64,000 nucleotides of DNA from the NCBI GenBank assembly GCA_050331815.1, contig JBHJGM010000002.1, forward strand, positions 294,342 to 358,341, written 5' to 3'. Shown in pieces: positions 35,011 to 44,317 of the stretch (the stretch's first letter is position 1; the number at the start of each line of letters is the position of its first letter). The DNA is from JBHJGM01 sp050331815 (lineage in GTDB: Bacteria; Verrucomicrobiota; Verrucomicrobiia; Opitutales; JBHJGM01). Below the pieces are notes generated by a model. It was given only the letters and a program-made list of their open reading frames with translations, was not told where the DNA came from and did not search any database. The position numbers and the translations under genes were made by a program.

Positions 35011-35415
35011 ATGAGCCAGCGACGCGCAATCAACGCCGAGGACGAGCAGACAGAGATCAATCTGTCGCCGATGATCGACTGTATCTTCATCCTGCTGATC
35101 TTCTTTATTGTGACCACCGTTTTTGTCGAAAAGCCCGAGGTGGAAATCATCAAGCCGCCTTCGGTGGTCACCGAGCGCCTGGCCAAAAACTCCATCATAC
35201 TGGCCATCACCAAGGACAATAAAATCTTTTACGGCAGCAAGGAGATGAGCGTGGCAGGGGCTGGAGCCCAGGTGCGGCAACTGCTTGTAGAAAACCGCGA
35301 TTACCCGGTCATCATCCAGGGGGATATCCGCGGCGACACCGGAATCCTGCGCCGCCTGCACCGCGAGGTTAAAAACGCGGGAGCCAAGCAGATTTTTTTC
35401 TCCACACGTGAGTGA
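35011..35415 (+). CDS. exbD: ExbD biopolymer transport protein, copy 2
   Basis: This second ExbD has 134 residues, with the same membrane block (EINLSPMIDCIFILLIFFIV) including the channel Asp, but a diverged periplasmic domain (MSVAGAGAQVRQLLVENRDYPVIIQGD). The two copies share almost identical DNA over the membrane helix, so they arose by duplication. ExbD works as a dimer inside an ExbB pentamer, so a heterodimer of the two copies is plausible. Confidence 0.92.
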   Translation: MSQRRAINAEDEQTEINLSPMIDCIFILLIFFIVTTVFVEKPEVEIIKPPSVVTERLAKNSIILAITKDNKIFYGSKEMSVAGAGAQVRQLLVENRDYPVIIQGDIRGDTGILRRLHREVKNAGAKQIFFSTRE

Positions 35416-35616
35416 CGCATCCAGACTCGACTCCCCGGCTTCCGGCCTTTTTCCTGCTCACTCACCTTGGAATTTGAAAACCTGATCGTCACTCCCTTCC
35501 CTGAATAAAAATCACCTTTGCAAAAATCGCCTCCAGTTTGCGCGCTTCCCCATGAGCGCGGCCTCTTCCTTTGCCGTCTGACCGGTTGCAGCACGTCCGT
35601 CTGAAAGGATTCTGTG

Positions 35617-36291
35617 ATGGAGAGCACCGAGACCTTCAAACGACCTGAAGCCGGCAGCATGTTTGCTGTCTCCATTTTGGTGGGCGTGGCCTTCTCGTTT
35701 TTTCTCTTCGTGGTCATCGCGCTGGCTCAGCAACTGTCCGCCGACCGTCCCCGACCGGAGGAAGGCCCCGATAACATCGTTTTCGTTCAGCCGCCGGACG
35801 TGGACATCGAGGAGGAAGAAGAGGTCATCGAAGAAGAGGAGCCCGAGCCGGAGCCCGAACTCGATGCCGAGCCACCGCAGCTCAATCTCAGCGCACTTGA
35901 CATCAATCTGGACGCGGGAATCGGTTCTGGATTCGCAATTGATACTGGCCTTCCCGAAATCGGTTCTTCGCAGGAAGATCTCGATACAAGCCGAGTTTTC
36001 AGCTTTGCGGAATTGGACGAGCCGCCGCGGATGCTCGACGCTTCGCCCATTCGTTTTTCACAGGGAATTCGGGCGCGCAATCAAGGCGTTAGTGGCACGG
36101 TTGTGCTTTTTCTGAAGATCGACGCCAGTGGCAATGTGGTTGAAGTGCGGTCGCGCCATTCATCGCTTCCTGGGGAGGTTACCGATGCCGTGCTTCGTGA
36201 CATCGAGAGCCGCCGTTTTTCTCCTCCGCGCGTCAACGGAAGCCCGGTAAGCGCGCAAGCGACGCTGCCGGTAAATATCAAATTCAGCTGA
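35617..36291 (+). CDS. tonB: TonB family protein
   Basis: This 224-residue energy transducer has an N-terminal membrane anchor (FAVSILVGVAFSFFLFVVIALAQQL). The periplasmic linker is strongly acidic, with Glu runs and an EPEPEPEL stretch in place of the usual Pro-Lys repeats. The C-terminal TonB domain reads GVSGTVVLFLKIDASGNVVEV through FSPPRVNGSPVSAQATLPVNIKF. ATG 35617 follows AAAGGA at good spacing; a GTG directly before it is the alternative. It contacts the TonB box of outer-membrane receptors, presumably the receptor encoded at 38703. Confidence 0.92.
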   Translation: MESTETFKRPEAGSMFAVSILVGVAFSFFLFVVIALAQQLSADRPRPEEGPDNIVFVQPPDVDIEEEEEVIEEEEPEPEPELDAEPPQLNLSALDINLDAGIGSGFAIDTGLPEIGSSQEDLDTSRVFSFAELDEPPRMLDASPIRFSQGIRARNQGVSGTVVLFLKIDASGNVVEVRSRHSSLPGEVTDAVLRDIESRRFSPPRVNGSPVSAQATLPVNIKFS

Positions 36292-36297
36292 CGAATC

Positions 36298-37779
36298 ATG
36301 CTCACACCGATTCCATCACTATTCATGGTTGGTGCGCTTCTGGCGACTCCACTTTTGTCTGGCCAGGAGTCTCGACGATTTGAACCACCTCAGACTGTTC
36401 AGGAGGCCCTTCGTGATGAAGACTTCAAGGCGGCGTTTATCGGTTCCTATCGACGCGTGGCCGAGACAGAACCCGAAGTCAAAGACGAAGAAGTTCGATT
36501 CCTGCGAGAGACACTTCTGCCAAGCCTTGAAGGAGGTAACTACTCTGCGGCGATCGCCATACTTGAGGCGGAGTTTGCCAAGACGCCGGATGTCAGCGCT
36601 CCCATCCGCTTCGTGCTGGCTAATCTCTATTTCCAAGAAGGACAGCGTGAAAAGGCAGAGGAGCAGTACCGCGTGGCGATCAAGGCTTTCGACGAGTATC
36701 AACGTGCACACCGCAACCTAGGACTCCTTTTAACCTTGAGTGAACGCTATGTTGATGCCCGTGTTCATCTTTCCCGTGCGGTCGAACTGGGTGCTCGCGA
36801 TGCGGCAAACTTCGGCTTGCTTGGTTTCTGCAACATGCAGGCGGAGGACTTCGTAGCCGCCGAACAGGCTTACAGGAACGCCATTTTACTCCAACCCAAC
36901 GAAAGCAAATGGACCCTGGGCCTGGCTCAGGCAATGGTCGAATTGGAGAAGTATACTGAACTGCTTGGCCTGTTGGATACTGTGCTAGCGGAGGACCCGG
37001 ACAACGTGAACCTCTGGATGCTGCAAGCCAACGCACAGCTAGGATTGGAGCGTCCGGTGGAAGCTGCGCTGGCATTGGAGATCGCCCGCAACCTTGGCAA
37101 CCCGGACCGCTCGCTACTGAAGCTTCTAGGCGATATCTATGTGCAGCAGGAGATTTTCGACCTAGCGCTTGGTGCTTATGAGGAGCTAATTGATTCCGGC
37201 ACCTTTCCAGAAGACTTCGATGATGGCTTGCGGGCTGCACGCTTGTTTCAACAAACACGCAATTCCAGTAAAGCTGATGCGCTTCTGAATCGCCTTCGCG
37301 CGCAGTACGCACAGCAAATTTCCGGAGGTCGGGAACTCGAACTGCTTGTACTCGAAGCCAAGGTACAGCGTTCAATCGGCAACCCCGAAGAAGCGGCAAA
37401 AACGCTTGAACAAGTTGTCTCCCGCGACGCGACTCGCGGCGAAGCTTTAATCGAACTGGCGGACTTTTACTGGAGTCAGTCCCAAGAAAAAGCAAAACGA
37501 GCCGCTACCCTCGAAGCGGATGGTGAAGAGGATCAGGCCGAAGCGGTTTTGCAGGAAGCTGAAACCCTAAAGACGCTTGCACTGTCGCGGCTGGATTCCG
37601 CTGCGAGGCAAGAAGAATTCAGCTACGACGCGCTGGTAAAGCATGCTCAATTTCTTGTGCGCGAGCGTGATTATGATGGTGCTGTGGAAAAATTGCGCGC
37701 AGCCCTGAAAATCAAGGAAGAGCCTCGTGTACGTCGATTCTTGGGCAAAATTGAAGAGGCGGCGCAAGCCCGCTCTTGA
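36298..37779 (+). CDS. Exported tetratricopeptide-repeat protein of the TonB operon
   Basis: This 493-residue protein has a signal peptide (ending ATPLLSG) and TPR-type helical repeats through most of its length (for example ANLYFQEGQREKAEEQYRVA, LGFCNMQAEDFVAAEQAYRN, AKVQRSIGNPEEAAKTLEQV). It starts 6 bp after tonB. A TPR gene in this position is standard in TtpC/TonB2 operons, where it is thought to support assembly or stability of the transport complex. Confidence 0.9.
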   Translation: MLTPIPSLFMVGALLATPLLSGQESRRFEPPQTVQEALRDEDFKAAFIGSYRRVAETEPEVKDEEVRFLRETLLPSLEGGNYSAAIAILEAEFAKTPDVSAPIRFVLANLYFQEGQREKAEEQYRVAIKAFDEYQRAHRNLGLLLTLSERYVDARVHLSRAVELGARDAANFGLLGFCNMQAEDFVAAEQAYRNAILLQPNESKWTLGLAQAMVELEKYTELLGLLDTVLAEDPDNVNLWMLQANAQLGLERPVEAALALEIARNLGNPDRSLLKLLGDIYVQQEIFDLALGAYEELIDSGTFPEDFDDGLRAARLFQQTRNSSKADALLNRLRAQYAQQISGGRELELLVLEAKVQRSIGNPEEAAKTLEQVVSRDATRGEALIELADFYWSQSQEKAKRAATLEADGEEDQAEAVLQEAETLKTLALSRLDSAARQEEFSYDALVKHAQFLVRERDYDGAVEKLRAALKIKEEPRVRRFLGKIEEAAQARS

Positions 37780-37849
37780 GCGCTTCTGTCTTAATCTAAG
37801 CCCAAACACTTCTGTCCTGATTGAGTCATTCCCTTCAATTCATCCACTG

Positions 37850-38656
37850 ATGAAAGTCCCCGTCATTTTTTTATTCTTTTGTTCTTTCGGCGTGTTGTCG
37901 GCGCAAGGGATCAGCTACGAGACTTTGGAAGCACGCTCGGAGCTATGGCCAGAACGCGTCGCAGTGGTCGACCCCCAGGGAACACCCATGGAAGGCCTCA
38001 AGGGCCGGCGCCTCACCGGCTTTACTGTCTTTGTCGAGAATGGTGAAGTGTTGATCGATTTTGGATCAAACGGACTCCACCGTATTGCCCTCAAGCAGAC
38101 CGATATCCTCGAACGTGCCAAAGAAATTGCCCAAAACCCTGACCTGCTGAAGCGCTCGAACTTCGTGAGCAATCTTTACATGCGGACATTTCTGCCCGCG
38201 CGTGTATTGGGAGAAAGTCAAAAGGGAATCTTCGAGGGCGCGGTTCCAACGCACTTTCTGCTGGTTTATGTGGATATGGAAAGCCGGGCCTTCAAAGGCG
38301 TGGTTGAGACGGTCCGGAACCACAAGGAGGCGATTAGCAGCATCGATGGCAAGTATCGTGTGAAAATTGTCGTCTCTCCGGTTAGAATTGAAGACCAGAA
38401 GTTGATTGATCTGGCTGTTGAGCACGGGATGAAGCACTGGAGCTTCGTGCCGTCTTTTCAAGCGGAGTCTTACGCGCGTTTGCTGGGACATGGAGTTGAG
38501 CCTCGGCCGAAGGTTGTCCTCATCGACTTCGATCAGGCTAAGCTCGCCGAAACAACGAACGCTGTTTCGGCCTCGGGGCTCGATACGTTCCTAACGAATC
38601 TGCCGGAAACGATACGGGCTCACGAAAAAGCCCGCGCCACGGCTGCTCAGCAGTAG
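37850..38656 (+). CDS. Exported protein of unknown function, possible degenerate thioredoxin-like fold
   Basis: This 268-residue protein starts at ATG 37850 with a signal peptide (VPVIFLFFCSFGVLSAQG). Residues 20-110 hold a small domain (VDPQGTPMEGLKGRRLTGFTVF). The region from about 140 on reads THFLLVYVDMESRAFKGVVE...VKIVVSPVRIEDQKLID...PKVVLIDFD, whose strand-helix spacing recalls thioredoxin-like proteins, but no CxxC is present. That resemblance is weak inference. It sits between the TPR gene and the receptor gene and is very likely co-transcribed, so it may process or deliver the receptor's substrate. Confidence 0.75.
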   Translation: MKVPVIFLFFCSFGVLSAQGISYETLEARSELWPERVAVVDPQGTPMEGLKGRRLTGFTVFVENGEVLIDFGSNGLHRIALKQTDILERAKEIAQNPDLLKRSNFVSNLYMRTFLPARVLGESQKGIFEGAVPTHFLLVYVDMESRAFKGVVETVRNHKEAISSIDGKYRVKIVVSPVRIEDQKLIDLAVEHGMKHWSFVPSFQAESYARLLGHGVEPRPKVVLIDFDQAKLAETTNAVSASGLDTFLTNLPETIRAHEKARATAAQQ

Positions 38657-38702
38657 TCCCATGAGTTTTCTCCGTTTAAGCTTCAGACCTGAGGCCTTCG
38701 TG

Positions 38703-41700
38703 ATGTTTCGTTCCGCGTACCTGTATCTGTCATTAATCGGCACCATCGTCCTTGCACCGAGTGGGCTTTGGGGACAAGCAGCCGATGCCTCGAACAGCGG
38801 AAACGAAGCCGAGGCAGAGGATGCGGATGGTGCCGCCGAAACGACAGGAAGCCAGCCAACCGGAATCCTGATAATCCAGATTTTCGACGAAGAAACGGGA
38901 GATTTTCTCGCGGACGCAACGGTGATTGTCGAAAACCAGGATGATTCCGGTGCGGATGTGCTGATCGAGGAGTCGAACACGCGAGGGCAGATTCGCATCC
39001 CAGGCGTCCCTGTCGGCCGTTACCGACTCACCTTTAGTAAGTCAGAGTATGAGACCGCGACACTTAGTGGGCAGCCGGTTGTTTCGGGCGAGGTCGCTGA
39101 AGTTAGCTTTTCCATGCGACCGGATACTGGCGATGGTGGAAACATTTTCAGCCTCCCAGCCTTCGAATTCGAAGTCGAGGAGCTAGAGGAACGCGCGATT
39201 TCGTTCGAGGCTATTCGTCGCGCTTCAGACTCTGCGGTCGATTTTTTGACGGCGGAGGACTTTGCGCGATTGGGGGTCTCCGATATCGCCGGGGCGATTG
39301 GTAAGGTGCCCGGAATCAGTGTCGTCGAAGGACAATTTGCTGTAATCCGCGGCCTAAGCGACCGCTACAGCAGCACCAGCCTTAATGGCATTCCGGTCCC
39401 AAGCTCGGACCCTATTCGACAGAGTATTCAACTGGATCTGTTTCCTACTTCGGCGATCGACTCTTTGGTAGTGGAAAAGACTTTCCTGCCTGATTCCCCG
39501 GGAAACTCCAGCGGGGGAGCGATCTCACTGACGACAAAATCCTTTCCCGACGCTTTTGAATTCTCCGCCGGTGCCAGCTACAAGTTCAACGTTAACGCCA
39601 AGCAGAACTACTTGCGAGAGACTCTCTCGATTACTCGAGATCTCACAGCGCGAGGATTCAGTGAACGCCCCGCTCTTGCCCTGGGTGATCCGTTTCCGGA
39701 AGCGGCAGTTTCGGTGGGCCGGAGTTCGCCGCCTCCTGAGGCGATTTCAGGAAAAGTTTCCTTTGGCGGTAACGGGGAGATTTTCGGTCGGCGGCTGTCT
39801 ATCGTTGGGGCCGCCACGTACAGCAGCACTTATGAGACTGCGAATGGATTCCAAGAGGACCGCTTTGCGACACCGGCAAATTCAAATAACACTAGTTCCA
39901 TCTCGCCAGGGTTTCTGCCGGAGGGATTTGCCACTCAAGTCGGTTCGCCCAATTCCAGCCAGTTTGTTTCAGGGTCGCTCACTCCTGAGGGCCCAACGCT
40001 TTTTAACGGCGGGGATCTCATCCCCTTCAACGGATACAACGGTACGCCGCTGACAGATACGACGCTGCCAGGCTCGGACTTCATCTTCGATCTCACCAAC
40101 TCGACTGGCGAAGTCTTGGAAACAGGCTTAGCGGGTTTCGGATTGAACCTGGACGAAGCGGGCAATCATAGTATGCAGTTCGTACTTTTGGGCAGTCGGG
40201 CGGCGACCTCCTCTGTTCAAAGGCGCGAGAATGGATTTCTGCCCGAAGGCAGCATATTCCTCGGAGGGGGCATTACCGTCAGTTCCTTTGTCGGAAACTT
40301 CACCCTTTCGCTCAATCCAACGGTTCCAAATTTTGTCGAGGGCCTCGACACGGCCAACACGTCGACATCAGATATCGATGAGTTTCTGGAAACGTTGTTT
40401 CCAAACCTGCGTGATGACGTCGTGTTTGCTGCTGAAGATTTCACCTCATACCAGGAACGCCGTTTCAATTCCTTTCAACTCTTGGGGGACCATGTCTTTA
40501 CCAATCTCGACAACTTGGAAGTCAGCTGGGTTGCCGCGAACACGGAAGTTTCAAGCAATGCACGACAGACAGAGTTCAACTATTTTGAAAACGAAACTAC
40601 GGGTGAATTCTTTACGCTCGAGGACAATGGCAACGACGTACAACTAGGCGTGCCGCTGCTTGTTACGACTCGTAACATTCTCGAAGAACAGGATTACGTG
40701 GCCGCTGATTTCACCTATCCGGTCGATTTTGGGACGATCCTCGATGGTGATTTTGCCATAGGATTCTCGTTCGAAAGATCTTCCAGAAACATTCTTCAGA
40801 GTACACTTGAATTCAACGATCTTCCGCTCGGGGTGGCTGTCGCCCCCTCTGTCACCGAGTTGGCGCAAGAGTTTGTCGGCGTGGTCTCGGATAATGGCTT
40901 CACGCCTTTCTCGACCGCCGAATCCGAGCGCGACGTAGCCGCCTGGTATCTCTCAAAAGAGTTACGGATTTTTCCCTGGCTTCGAATTGTCGGAGGAGCC
41001 CGGTTGGAAAAGATCCAAATTGAGACCGAAGGCAACGGCGTCTTGGAGAGCGGTCTTCCAGTGACCACCTTCCTGACCAATGTCATTCCTCAGTTCGGTG
41101 TTACTGCAGGCGAAATTCTTGGGATCGATCCGGACGACATCCCTGACCCACCTCCATTGCTTCCAGGGGTACCAGGGGCAGCGGTACCAGGGGTTATCAC
41201 AGGTGACATCAACGAGGAGCTTATCCTTCCGGCACTGAGCGTAATTTTGACCCCTACGGATAATTTCACGGTGCGCATTGGGTATTCTGAGACGGCGGCC
41301 CGACCTTCTTTCAGAGAGCTCTCACCTTATGTATCCCGGGACTTGGATTCGGCTGATTCGATTCTTGGCAATCCGGCTCTGGAGCTTTCCGATGTAGTAA
41401 GCCGAGACGTCCGCTTCGAATATGTCTTTAACAACGGCGACCTCGTCGCCCTTTCTTTCTTCGAGAAAAAAGTATCTGAACCAATCGAACAGGTCCGCAT
41501 TCAAGCCGATGGCTCGGATACCATCCTGACTTTTATCAACAACCCGAATGAGGCAGACATCCGCGGCTTTGAAATCGAGGCACGCAAAAACCTTGGCACC
41601 CTTATCGAAGGGCTGGAGAATTTTTCCATCGGAGGGAATTTCACCTTCATTGATGCAACTGTAAAATCACCGGACGTCTTTTTGGATTCGTTCGTCTCTC

Positions 41701-42194
41701 TCACCAATTCTGCGACCTTTGCCGGTCCAGATTCGGTTTTAGGCACGGCTGATGACTTAATTGTGCCCTTTACTTCCTTTGGCACCGGATCGGCCGTCTT
41801 GGGGGTCGACGGCGTCTCCGATGTCATTCCAGAGGAAAGGCGCCTTTTCGACCAGCCTGAGCGGATCATCAATCTAGATCTTACCTACGCGAATCCCGAG
41901 GTCGGGCTTACCGCGACGGTCGTTTACTCTCAAGTTAGCGATGTTCTCGACGCAGCGGGTAGTGGCCTGGCAACATCCGGCGCGGTGCCTGATACGTTCC
42001 GGGGTGGATTCCACACTGTGGATTTGGTACTGACCAAGACGTTTGAGAGTGGATTATCGTTATCCTTTTCTGTCGATAATGTCACCGATTCGACGCGTAC
42101 GCTCCTGTATGATTCTGACGTGTCAGGCGGAAGAGTGCGACAGGAATTCAGAGTCGGGCGTACCTACTCGTTCGGAATCGATTACTCCTTCTAG
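38703..42194 (+). CDS. TonB-dependent outer-membrane receptor with N-terminal carboxypeptidase-regulatory-like domain
   Basis: This 1163-residue outer-membrane receptor starts at ATG 38703 (GAGG eight bases upstream) with a signal peptide ending APSGLWGQA; an in-frame ATG at 38661 is possible. Residues 60-140 are a CarboxypepD_reg-like beta domain (ILIIQIFDEETGDFLADATV). A plug domain follows (FARLGVSDIAGAIGKVPGIS, VIRGLSDRYSSTSLNGIPVP, GGAISLTTKSFPD). The rest is a 22-strand type barrel ending SFGIDYSF with the usual terminal Phe. It is the last gene of the DUF3450-to-receptor operon and is the likely client of this TonB system. The substrate is unknown; the Pho-type sites suggest a phosphorus-containing compound. 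Confidence 0.93.
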   Translation: MFRSAYLYLSLIGTIVLAPSGLWGQAADASNSGNEAEAEDADGAAETTGSQPTGILIIQIFDEETGDFLADATVIVENQDDSGADVLIEESNTRGQIRIPGVPVGRYRLTFSKSEYETATLSGQPVVSGEVAEVSFSMRPDTGDGGNIFSLPAFEFEVEELEERAISFEAIRRASDSAVDFLTAEDFARLGVSDIAGAIGKVPGISVVEGQFAVIRGLSDRYSSTSLNGIPVPSSDPIRQSIQLDLFPTSAIDSLVVEKTFLPDSPGNSSGGAISLTTKSFPDAFEFSAGASYKFNVNAKQNYLRETLSITRDLTARGFSERPALALGDPFPEAAVSVGRSSPPPEAISGKVSFGGNGEIFGRRLSIVGAATYSSTYETANGFQEDRFATPANSNNTSSISPGFLPEGFATQVGSPNSSQFVSGSLTPEGPTLFNGGDLIPFNGYNGTPLTDTTLPGSDFIFDLTNSTGEVLETGLAGFGLNLDEAGNHSMQFVLLGSRAATSSVQRRENGFLPEGSIFLGGGITVSSFVGNFTLSLNPTVPNFVEGLDTANTSTSDIDEFLETLFPNLRDDVVFAAEDFTSYQERRFNSFQLLGDHVFTNLDNLEVSWVAANTEVSSNARQTEFNYFENETTGEFFTLEDNGNDVQLGVPLLVTTRNILEEQDYVAADFTYPVDFGTILDGDFAIGFSFERSSRNILQSTLEFNDLPLGVAVAPSVTELAQEFVGVVSDNGFTPFSTAESERDVAAWYLSKELRIFPWLRIVGGARLEKIQIETEGNGVLESGLPVTTFLTNVIPQFGVTAGEILGIDPDDIPDPPPLLPGVPGAAVPGVITGDINEELILPALSVILTPTDNFTVRIGYSETAARPSFRELSPYVSRDLDSADSILGNPALELSDVVSRDVRFEYVFNNGDLVALSFFEKKVSEPIEQVRIQADGSDTILTFINNPNEADIRGFEIEARKNLGTLIEGLENFSIGGNFTFIDATVKSPDVFLDSFVSLTNSATFAGPDSVLGTADDLIVPFTSFGTGSAVLGVDGVSDVIPEERRLFDQPERIINLDLTYANPEVGLTATVVYSQVSDVLDAAGSGLATSGAVPDTFRGGFHTVDLVLTKTFESGLSLSFSVDNVTDSTRTLLYDSDVSGGRVRQEFRVGRTYSFGIDYSF

Positions 42195-42232
42195 TGGAAA
42201 CTTCCGCTGGAGGTAAATCAAAACCCTACGTG

Positions 42233-42254
42233 TTGTAACCTTTTTGTTACATAA
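42233..42254 (+). promoter_or_regulatory. Candidate Pho box before the beta-helix gene
   Basis: Two 7-bp direct repeats, TTGTAAC and TTGTTAC, are separated by the 4-base spacer CTTT and followed by ATAA, again with an 11-bp period. The half-sites nearly match those at 31649. The site lies about 97 bp upstream of ATG 42351. The same DNA can also be read as an inverted repeat TGTAAC/GTTACA, but only the direct-repeat reading is shared by both sites with the same spacing. Confidence 0.45.
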
Positions 42255-42350
42255 ATGTAGTGGTGTTGGCGTTTTAGGTGCGTATTGTCCGCAATGCCTT
42301 TCGTCCGGAGGGACTTTGGGCTTACTCAATCACGTACAACTCATCATATC

Positions 42351-44174
42351 ATGAAGATTACTATTGCTTCGCTCAGCGCTTTCGCCGTCGCCTCGACTGC
42401 ATTCGCGCAACCAATTCCGCTCGACGGAACGTTGGACAACACCGACCCGGCCGTCATTGCCATCCTTGGTGCCGACATTCCCGCCGGGGCGATCACTCAG
42501 CCCGACCTCACGGATAACGTGTTTATCATCACTGAAGACATTACGCTCGCTCCGAATGGAAACGACGGTTATATCCTTCAGGGCGATACCTTCGCTGTTG
42601 ATGGCGCCGTCGTCACCATTCTGCCGGGCACTATCGTTCGTGGCCAGCCCTCCACAGGCGTTCTCCGCCCGGGCTCGCTGCTGATTACTCGCGGCTCACA
42701 AATCATCGCTGACGGCGAACTCGCCGCTCCAATCGTTTTCACTACCGCAGCGGTCTTTTCGACCACTCCAGGGGACCCTAACTTCTCCACCATGGCTGGT
42801 CGCGACATTAACCCGTTTTCTTCTTTTCGTTGGACCGGTGCTGCTGACGAAGTTTTCGTCGATACCACCCCGGATACCTCGCCGCTTCCGCTCGAAAGCC
42901 TCTCTACGGCTCCGGCTTCCGGTGGCGGCGTTGAATTCCGTCCCTTCGCTGGGATGTGGGGCGCTCTCGGTATTCTCGGTGAAACCGAAATCAACGCCGG
43001 CGACCCCGGTTCTGACGATGGCACCACCGGCGAAGAGCTCTTCGAAGGTGTTGGCCTGCCTCCTGTCTTCACGACTCCTGGTGGCACTCCCTCCTCCGAG
43101 CTCGTTCGTTTCGGCGGTGTCAACAACAACGACGACTCCGGCATCATCGACTTCGTTTCGATTCGTCACTCCGGTCTGAACATTGTTGAAGGTGACGAAA
43201 TTCAAGGTCTGTCCTTGGGCGGCGTCGGTCGTGGCACTCAAATCTCGAACATCGACATTTACCTGACCGCTGACGACGGCATCGAATTCTTCGGCGGTAC
43301 TGTTAACGTGCGCAACGCGCTTGTTACTTGGGTGCAAGACGACGCCATGGACTTCGACTTCGGCTACAACGGTGCTGTGCAATTCTGCACCATCATCATG
43401 TCCGACAACGCTACCAACATCAACAACACCTTCTGGGGTGACCACGGTATCGAGCTCGACGGCGATGATGCATCCGAGAGCACGCCGAATGTTAACTCGA
43501 CTCAGCTTCCGATCACTCTCCCAGTTTTTGCCAACTGGACGATTTGGGGCCAGACCGATGCGGATATCGCCGCAGCTCCCGGTACGTCTTCTCTCGACGA
43601 GATGATCCTCTGGCGTGACCGTGGCGGTGCGTTCATGTTCAACTCTGTTTTCGGCTTCCACGAAGACCAATGGTTTGACATCGACCCGGATGTGGGCGTC
43701 ATCGGCCCGGCGGAATTCGGTTCGTTGAATTCCGACGACCGTTTTGCTTCCGGTCTGTCCGGCTTCTTCGGCAACGTTCTGCTTCCCTTCCCGGACGGCG
43801 TTTTTGCTGACGCTTTCGCGAATCCCGGCGACGATGCTTTCGAAGCCGAAGCGCAGTTCTCCGCCGCTTCTTCGGCCAATCAGGTTTTGCCCGCTAGCCC
43901 CTTCGGCACGATTGACGCCAATGGCACGTCCGGTACCGCTGGTCCCGACGCGGTGCTCCTGTCGATTCCGGCTGGTGCGGTCGCCCCCACGCCTGTCGAC
44001 CCGGGTCTGACTTCTAGCTCCGTTGCAGGCGCTTTCCTTGAAAGCGTAGGCTTCGTCGGTTCGGTTCCTTCCATCAACTCCTCGATTTATTACACCACCG
44101 GTTGGACGGCTCTGAACCTGACCGGCCTTCTGGCTGACTCGCTCGACGACTTCCTGGATACCACGAACGACTAA
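42351..44174 (+). CDS. Large exported beta-helix-type protein paired with the TonB receptor
   Basis: This 607-residue protein has a signal peptide (residues 1-20, ending ASTAFAQ). The first part reads ITLAPNGNDGYILQGDTFAVDGAVVTILPGTIVRGQ, then LLITRGSQIIADGELAAPIVFTT. This is the pattern of a family of exported right-handed-helix proteins whose genes often accompany TonB receptors with regulatory-like N-termini in Bacteroidota and Proteobacteria (recalled, not searched). Asn/Asp/Gly-rich repeats continue (VSIRHSGLNIVEGDEI, DDAMDFDFGYNGAVQF). There is no lipobox and no sorting tail. ATG 42351 gives the signal peptide. The gene follows the receptor by 156 bp, with its own predicted Pho-type site. 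Confidence 0.82.
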   Translation: MKITIASLSAFAVASTAFAQPIPLDGTLDNTDPAVIAILGADIPAGAITQPDLTDNVFIITEDITLAPNGNDGYILQGDTFAVDGAVVTILPGTIVRGQPSTGVLRPGSLLITRGSQIIADGELAAPIVFTTAAVFSTTPGDPNFSTMAGRDINPFSSFRWTGAADEVFVDTTPDTSPLPLESLSTAPASGGGVEFRPFAGMWGALGILGETEINAGDPGSDDGTTGEELFEGVGLPPVFTTPGGTPSSELVRFGGVNNNDDSGIIDFVSIRHSGLNIVEGDEIQGLSLGGVGRGTQISNIDIYLTADDGIEFFGGTVNVRNALVTWVQDDAMDFDFGYNGAVQFCTIIMSDNATNINNTFWGDHGIELDGDDASESTPNVNSTQLPITLPVFANWTIWGQTDADIAAAPGTSSLDEMILWRDRGGAFMFNSVFGFHEDQWFDIDPDVGVIGPAEFGSLNSDDRFASGLSGFFGNVLLPFPDGVFADAFANPGDDAFEAEAQFSAASSANQVLPASPFGTIDANGTSGTAGPDAVLLSIPAGAVAPTPVDPGLTSSSVAGAFLESVGFVGSVPSINSSIYYTTGWTALNLTGLLADSLDDFLDTTND

Positions 44175-44317
44175 TTAAGTCGAAGTTGGATTTTAGGATT
44201 TACTAAATCAGGACAAATCTAAATATTCTACGCCAGAGGCTTGTCCTACCCAAGTCTCTGGCAACTGTTAAAAGCAATCATCCTCACCATACCAATCAAC
44301 ATCTCATATTATTATAA

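Noticed and set aside
42233..42254. TGTAAC/GTTACA read as an inverted repeat (dimeric repressor operator)
   Set aside because: At 31649 the half-sites face the other way with a different spacer, while the direct-repeat reading with an 11-bp period fits both sites.
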